The notes under the pieces were generated by a model. The model was given only the letters and a program-made list of their open reading frames with translations. It did no database searches and was not told the DNA's origin. Positions 6,238 through 9,972 of a stretch of DNA of 9,972 nucleotides are shown piece by piece; the first letter of the stretch is position 1, and the number at the start of each line of letters is the position of its first letter. The stretch spans positions 1 to 9,972 of the forward strand of contig JAAHIC010000100.1 of assembly GCA_010671965.1 (NCBI GenBank). The letters are read 5' to 3'. The DNA comes from Leptolyngbya sp. SIO4C5 (GTDB taxonomy: Bacteria; Cyanobacteriota; Cyanobacteriia; Phormidesmidales; Phormidesmidaceae). The translations under genes were made by a program, and so were the position numbers.

Positions 6238-6281
6238 CTGCACAAAGTGCGATCGTGGTACCGGGCAAGGCTCAATAAGAC

Positions 6282-6326
6282 AAAAAACGCGCTACGCAGT
6301 CCGCAGGGTGACTGACGCAGGCGTTT
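6282..6326 (-). terminator. Intrinsic terminator of the PEP-CTERM gene
   Basis: On the minus strand AAACGC (6326-6321) pairs with GCGTTT (6290-6285). The stem continues inward through TGCG/CGTA (one G-U pair) and CAGT/ACTG with small bulges, and closes on a loop of about 10 nt. The 3' arm runs into TTTTTT. It begins 27 nt after the stop codon at 6353. Confidence 0.8.
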
Positions 6327-6352
6327 AGAAGGAACGGAAACCCTTAGCCGAT

Positions 6353-6910
6353 TTAGCTAGCTGCCATTCTCCGCTTAGCGGCGTAGCCCAGTCCTACAGC
6401 AGCAACTGAGCCCAGCAAGGTCAAAGGCTCAGGCACGGGCGCTGTGGTAGTTGAGCCATAGGTGACAGTACCCTGACCAAAAGCCGTCTCTCCTGGCGCT
6501 GTTGAACCGCTGAATTCGTACTGAAACGCCTCCCCAAATAGGTCAAAAGTAACGCCGCCCTGGCTGACGGAGTAGGTCAACCCTTGCAGTGTTCCTCCTG
6601 GGCTGAAGTTGAGGGTTGGAAAGTTAGGGAAGCTCAAATCATCTGTTTCGTCATAAGCAATCCCCGCAAAGTCAAACTTGACGGCTAGGCCCTCTGCTGC
6701 TGAAACCACAGTGGCTCCGCCCAGTAACTCATCACTGTCATAGGTTGCCGTCCCGGCAAAGGTCTGACCTGATAGGCTGCCAGAGTCAATAAAAACCTCA
6801 AACGGCTGAACCAAGCTGGCTGCTTGTACGACCTCAGGGGCAATAACGGGTACCAAAACACTGCTTAGGAACACAAGCGCGGTTCGCTTGAGTAGATGCG
6901 GATTGAGCAT
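6353..6910 (-). CDS. PEP-CTERM sorting-domain protein
   Basis: A 185-aa exported protein with a Sec signal peptide (1-30, cleavage near VQA-A) and a beta-rich, Gly/Ser/Thr/Asp-rich body (31-155). The C-terminal sorting signal has PVPEP at 158-162, a hydrophobic helix LTLLGSVAAVGLGYAA (163-178) and a basic end KRRMAAS. In this family the tail is recognised by an exosortase and the protein is sent to the cell surface or exopolysaccharide matrix. No exosortase gene is in the window. The body matches no enzyme I know; no catalytic motif is visible. A GAGGTG ribosome site lies 5 nt before the ATG. It is flanked by its own terminator and by a leader hairpin, so it is probably transcribed alone. Confidence 0.92.
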   Translation of the reverse strand: MLNPHLLKRTALVFLSSVLVPVIAPEVVQAASLVQPFEVFIDSGSLSGQTFAGTATYDSDELLGGATVVSAAEGLAVKFDFAGIAYDETDDLSFPNFPTLNFSPGGTLQGLTYSVSQGGVTFDLFGEAFQYEFSGSTAPGETAFGQGTVTYGSTTTAPVPEPLTLLGSVAAVGLGYAAKRRMAAS

Positions 6911-6924
6911 GAGTACACCTCATT

Positions 6925-6965
6925 GATAAACAAAATAGGGACAGCCTGTACGATCTGTCCCTATT
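6925..6965 (-). terminator. Hairpin with T-rich tail just before the PEP-CTERM gene (DoxX terminator or leader attenuator)
   Basis: A perfect 11-bp stem, AATAGGGACAG / CTGTCCCTATT (6965-6955 with 6944-6934 on the minus strand), has a 10-nt loop and is followed by TTGTTTATC. The tail ends only 3 nt before the GAGGTG ribosome site of the PEP-CTERM gene. It lies 141 nt downstream of the DoxX stop, which is far for a simple terminator, so it may also act in the PEP-CTERM leader. The structure is certain, the role is not. Confidence 0.6.
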
Positions 6966-7106
6966 CTGTCTGAGACGGCGGCAACTTTACCAAAGTTTCG
7001 TCGTTTTTAGAAAAGTTTAAGTGAAAACCGTAGTACAGAACGGGAAAAATAATGCTATGGCCCTAGCTCCGGCACGACTGTAAAAGCAACTGGTGGCGCT
7101 TTCGGC

Positions 7107-7523
7107 CTAGTGGCCTACCGTCCATAGCCTGTCATGATCCCGCAGGTAAAACAGGGCAAAGCAGGCTGCCAACATGGGCCACGCCGCGAAAAACAGCAGG
7201 TTGGGACTGGCGAAAGGATCCAGATAGCGAGGAAATGAAATCAGGGTTGAAAGTCCATGCATCACCAGTACAGCTCCGTAAGTCCATTTTTTCTGTACCC
7301 CAAGCAGAAACCCAATAATAATCAGTAGCTGAATGACGCCAATTCCGTAAACAACTGCCGTTCCTATCCCCTGGAGGCCATAAAAAGCAGCAAATACTTG
7401 ACTGGCATGGGCAGGGTTGAAAAATTTGTCGAGCGCCCACATGAGCATGACTAAGAAAACGCTGAGGCGCAGCAGCAATAGCACTAGGGGAATGCGACCG
7501 CCAAATTTAGTAGCTTCCATCAT
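7107..7523 (-). CDS. DoxX-like four-helix membrane protein
   Basis: A 138-aa integral membrane protein with four predicted helices (about 11-31, 52-75, 80-97 and 106-126). The opening LLLRLSVFLVMLMWALDKFFNP resembles the N-terminal part of DoxX/DoxD-family and related proteins, where an arginine in helix 1 and an xxKFxxP turn are common. Members are linked to thiosulfate:quinone oxidation or redox stress, but most are uncharacterised, and no cofactor site can be read here. Two adjacent ATG codons (7523 and 7520) could serve; GGAG 6 nt before the first favours 7523. It is separated from treY by 167 nt with a possible -10 box, so probably has its own promoter. Confidence 0.8.
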   Translation of the reverse strand: MMEATKFGGRIPLVLLLLRLSVFLVMLMWALDKFFNPAHASQVFAAFYGLQGIGTAVVYGIGVIQLLIIIGFLLGVQKKWTYGAVLVMHGLSTLISFPRYLDPFASPNLLFFAAWPMLAACFALFYLRDHDRLWTVGH

Positions 7524-7559
7524 TTTTGTCTCCGAAGGGCTGCAGCAGAGTCACCCGGT

Positions 7560-7565
7560 TTTATA
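7560..7565 (-). promoter_or_regulatory. Candidate -10 box (TATAAA) for the DoxX-like gene
   Basis: TATAAA on the minus strand, 36 nt before the ATG at 7523, implying a leader of about 30 nt. No good -35 hexamer is found at 16-19 nt upstream, so this is tentative. Confidence 0.25.
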
Positions 7566-7690
7566 CACCTAAATGACTCCACGACCTCACTGTGTCAGAG
7601 TTAGCTGAGAGAAACCTGAACCTAGGCTGTGTTTTGCAGAAGTCTGAATCAGTTATGACTTCAGCCGACTAATGTACTGTTCTACGCAGA

Positions 7691-9972
7691 TTAGGGCACG
7701 GGCTGATTCACCAGCAGGGCAACGGGAAAATGCTGCAGAACATCCCCAACCAGCAGCTGGGCCGCACCTGCCACTTTGGTATCCGTAATTGTGTCTAGCC
7801 AGCTCGCCCGCAGTTCAGCCGGAATTTCTAGGTAAGTATCTTGCCAAACTGACTGACCCAAAGGCTGAATGTTCGGCTGAATTAGCCCGGTCAAAAAGCG
7901 AGGCGCGATCGCAATTAGAGTGGTTTCTTGGTGATGGCGGGCAAAGGCAATAACGTGACGGGCGTGAGTCCCGCCGACCTTGAGGGGAATATAGTCACCC
8001 TTTTGAAAAGCAGGCAAATACTGATGCCGGGCTGCCAAAGCCCGCATAATTAAAAACAGCTTTTGCCGTCCATCCTGACGACTGGCTTCTAAGTCGCTCA
8101 GCAGGCTCATCATGCCGGTCTGACAGCGGCGCTTAATTTCCTGGACAAAAGACAGTCGCTCTTGATAGTCAACCGGGCGGCGATTGTCGGGATCAACTAG
8201 GCTCAAGTCCCATAGATCAGTGCCCTGGTAAAAATCGGGCACACCGGGAGACGTAATTTTAAGCAGGGTCTGCGATAGAGAGTTAAACAGGCCGTAGGCA
8301 GCAATTTTTTGCTGAAACGGTACAAAAACCTGCAAAAACTCGTTGTTTGACCCTGGCTGTAGCAGTTTCTCTACAAAGGTGACAAAACCATCTTCGTATT
8401 CGCTATCCGGGCGCAGCCAGGCTGTGTGCTCCTTGGCCTCTCGGACAGCTTTGATGACGTAGTCTTTGATCCGCTGGGTGAACTCAGGCGAAACCTCTCC
8501 TGAAAAGGGAAAAGCGCCGATGAGAGTTTGATAGAGAAAATATTCGTCGTTGTCGTCGGGGATGGTACGGTCTTCAGTGATTTGCTTCTTGTCGTGGTTT
8601 AGCTCTCGCCAGGTATCGAGCTGCTGCTTCCAAAAGCGAGGAATTTCGGAAAGCACGTTAAGCCGCGATCGCACGTCTTCACTGCGCTTAGTGTCGTGAG
8701 TAGAGGTGGCATTCATGCTGTGGGGCCAATTTGCCAGCCGCTGCTGATTGGCCCGGTGAAAGGCTTCTAGAGACAGGCCGAAGTGGTTGGGATCACCCCC
8801 TACCTCGTTGAGGGACAAAAAGCGGTTGTAGACATAGAACAGCGTGTCTTCAATCCCCTTGGCCATTAGCGGTCCAGAAAACTGCTGGAAGCGCATGACA
8901 AAGTGCAGCCAGGAAGCTCGCTCGGCTTCTGAGATGGTTTCCTGCTCATCTAACAGCAGAATTTTTTCAATCAGGTTTAGCTCATTCAGCAAGCGAGGCA
9001 GGCTCTGGCGTGCTCGCTGGACGGCTAGCTGAATATAGGCGCGATCGCGGGCGCCCACCATCGTACTGTTGATATAAGTGCAGTAGATTGGAAACTGGAC
9101 TAAGACTTCCTGAATTGCCTTGCGCAGCCCGTTCAGGGTAAAGTCGCGGCCATAGCGGTACTGTCCGGCAATTTGCTTCAGCAGGTGAGCCAAGTTATTG
9201 ATATCGCCCACCAGCGTAGTGCCCGCAATTAGGCGTTTTTTCTCAAAGAAGAGAGTGGCATAGCTAGGCACCTGACCGACAATCTGAGCGTAAATTTGGC
9301 TAAAGGCTTGCTGATGATTGCGATCGCAAAATAGCCCGTTAACCTGATTCAAAAAGTCGTAGCCGGAAGTGCCTTGAATCGGCCAGCGAGAAGGCAGCTT
9401 TTCATCTGACTCTAAGATCTTTTCTACGGTGAGGTAGGTATCTCCCATCGTCTCCCGCAGGCGCTGCAGGTAGCGGCTAGGATCATAGAGACCGTCTACG
9501 TGATCCACCCGCAGTCCTTCAATCTGCCCCGCCTTAACCAGGCGACTAATTAGGTCATGGGTTTTCCTAAAGACCTCTGGGTCTTCCACCCGCACCGAAA
9601 TTAGCTCGTTGACGGTGAAGAAGCGGCGATAGTTAAGTTCTTCAGCGCCCACTTTCCAAAAAGAGAGGCGATAAAACTGCTCACCCAAAAGCTGATCTAG
9701 GCGGTCAAAGCTCTCGGAATGGTTGGGCTGACCATTAAAAATTTTGATATTGCGATCGATGAAATCCTTAATTTCAGGATTGTCGGTGTAAAGTTCCCAG
9801 AGAATTTCTTTGACAAATTGGGCCTGATCGCGGCGCTGCTGCCCGGTTGTTTCAGCAGCAATGCCCTTGATCATATAGAGCAGCCCCAGCAGCTTGATAA
9901 AGTCGGGGTGACGACGGCCTAAATCACGCGCTAGCTGTCCTATGCTTTTTTCCTGAAGCAGGATATAGGACA
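7691..9972 (-). CDS. treY: Maltooligosyltrehalose synthase, 5' end beyond the window
   Basis: Intramolecular glycosyltransferase of family GH13 that turns the reducing end of maltooligosaccharides into a trehalose unit. TreZ then releases trehalose, linking glycogen to compatible-solute production. The frame is open to the window edge (first full codon 9970-9968), and the 759 visible residues suggest roughly the first fifth is missing. The Met at 9874 is internal: upstream SYILLQEKSIGQLARDLG still fits the family. Hallmarks: LWELYTDNPEIKDFIDRN; GLRVDHVDGLYDP with the nucleophile Asp at 9505-9503; LTVEKILE with the acid/base Glu at 9424-9422, followed by LP..W.IQGTSGYDFLN; SMNATSTHDTKRSED with the third catalytic Asp at 8695-8693; and the C-terminal TSPGVPDFYQGTDLWDLSLV. 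All catalytic residues are intact. treZ is not in view and would lie upstream if linked. No clear terminator follows the stop. Confidence 0.96.
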   Translation of the reverse strand, partial: SYILLQEKSIGQLARDLGRRHPDFIKLLGLLYMIKGIAAETTGQQRRDQAQFVKEILWELYTDNPEIKDFIDRNIKIFNGQPNHSESFDRLDQLLGEQFYRLSFWKVGAEELNYRRFFTVNELISVRVEDPEVFRKTHDLISRLVKAGQIEGLRVDHVDGLYDPSRYLQRLRETMGDTYLTVEKILESDEKLPSRWPIQGTSGYDFLNQVNGLFCDRNHQQAFSQIYAQIVGQVPSYATLFFEKKRLIAGTTLVGDINNLAHLLKQIAGQYRYGRDFTLNGLRKAIQEVLVQFPIYCTYINSTMVGARDRAYIQLAVQRARQSLPRLLNELNLIEKILLLDEQETISEAERASWLHFVMRFQQFSGPLMAKGIEDTLFYVYNRFLSLNEVGGDPNHFGLSLEAFHRANQQRLANWPHSMNATSTHDTKRSEDVRSRLNVLSEIPRFWKQQLDTWRELNHDKKQITEDRTIPDDNDEYFLYQTLIGAFPFSGEVSPEFTQRIKDYVIKAVREAKEHTAWLRPDSEYEDGFVTFVEKLLQPGSNNEFLQVFVPFQQKIAAYGLFNSLSQTLLKITSPGVPDFYQGTDLWDLSLVDPDNRRPVDYQERLSFVQEIKRRCQTGMMSLLSDLEASRQDGRQKLFLIMRALAARHQYLPAFQKGDYIPLKVGGTHARHVIAFARHHQETTLIAIAPRFLTGLIQPNIQPLGQSVWQDTYLEIPAELRASWLDTITDTKVAGAAQLLVGDVLQHFPVALLVNQPVP
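9936..9972. repeat. Short inverted repeat ending exactly at the last base
   Basis: TGTCCTAT (9936-9943) pairs with ATAGGACA (9965-9972), and inside it TCCTG (9951-9955) pairs with CAGGA (9959-9963). The two arms differ in length between the paired blocks, so this is not a perfect fold-back like the left edge, and the treY frame reads well through it. It could be coincidence, a coding-region hairpin, or a degenerate end artefact. Confidence 0.45.

Larger units (their letters stand above)
1139..9327. repeat. Dispersed HIP1 octamers (GCGATCGC), 13 copies
   Basis: Copies start at 1139, 2227, 2370, 2632, 3659, 4288, 4932, 5157, 6177, 7905, 8665, 9041 and 9320. Most lie inside genes; 5157 and 6177 are in leaders. 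Chance would give well under one in 10 kb. The high density is a marker of many cyanobacterial genomes and supports the taxonomic call. Confidence 0.9.

Noticed and set aside
7643..7666. GAAGTC / GACTTC inverted repeat as the treY terminator
   Set aside because: Six pairs with a 12-nt loop and no T-run after it on the minus strand.
1139..9327. HIP1 octamers as regulatory sites or a CRISPR-like repeat
   Set aside because: Spacing is irregular and the octamers lie mostly in coding sequence; dense scattered HIP1 is normal for cyanobacteria.

Overview
The window looks like a piece of a cyanobacterial chromosome, probably near the end of a contig. The evidence is 13 copies of the HIP1 octamer GCGATCGC, a PEP-CTERM surface protein, several proteins of cyanobacterial conserved-hypothetical type, and sites matching the cyanobacterial (not the E. 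coli) LexA operator. Genus cannot be fixed from the sequence. I see no tRNA, rRNA, CRISPR array, transposase or phage gene.

Layout, left to right. 1-384: 5' part of galE (UDP-glucose 4-epimerase) on the minus strand, ending in a 25-bp perfect inverted repeat at the window edge that looks like a fold-back chimera. 385-895: long intergenic region with a LexA-like box and the recA leader. 896-2178: recA followed, with a 1-nt overlap, by a small YdaT-like protein gene. 2175-5123: three minus-strand genes. In transcription order they are a small membrane-anchored conserved protein, an exported conserved protein with a possible glycan-related domain, and an exported N-acetylmuramoyl-L-alanine amidase with two SPOR-like repeats. 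A near-ideal LexA palindrome (5226-5253) precedes the first of them. 5377-6150: ZIP-family metal transporter with its own terminator. 6353-6910: PEP-CTERM protein with its own terminator and a leader hairpin. 7107-7523: DoxX-like membrane protein. 7691-9972: treY (maltooligosyltrehalose synthase), 5' end outside the window.

How the parts may work together: recA and the 5123-to-2175 gene cluster share an 18-of-20 identical operator-like sequence. The most interesting reading is therefore that a LexA/SOS signal reaches a cluster of envelope proteins including a peptidoglycan amidase, and converges tail-to-tail with the recA transcript. That is inference. treY (trehalose from glycogen), galE (sugar nucleotides), the ZIP transporter, DoxX and the PEP-CTERM protein look like independent housekeeping or accessory units, each with its own signals.
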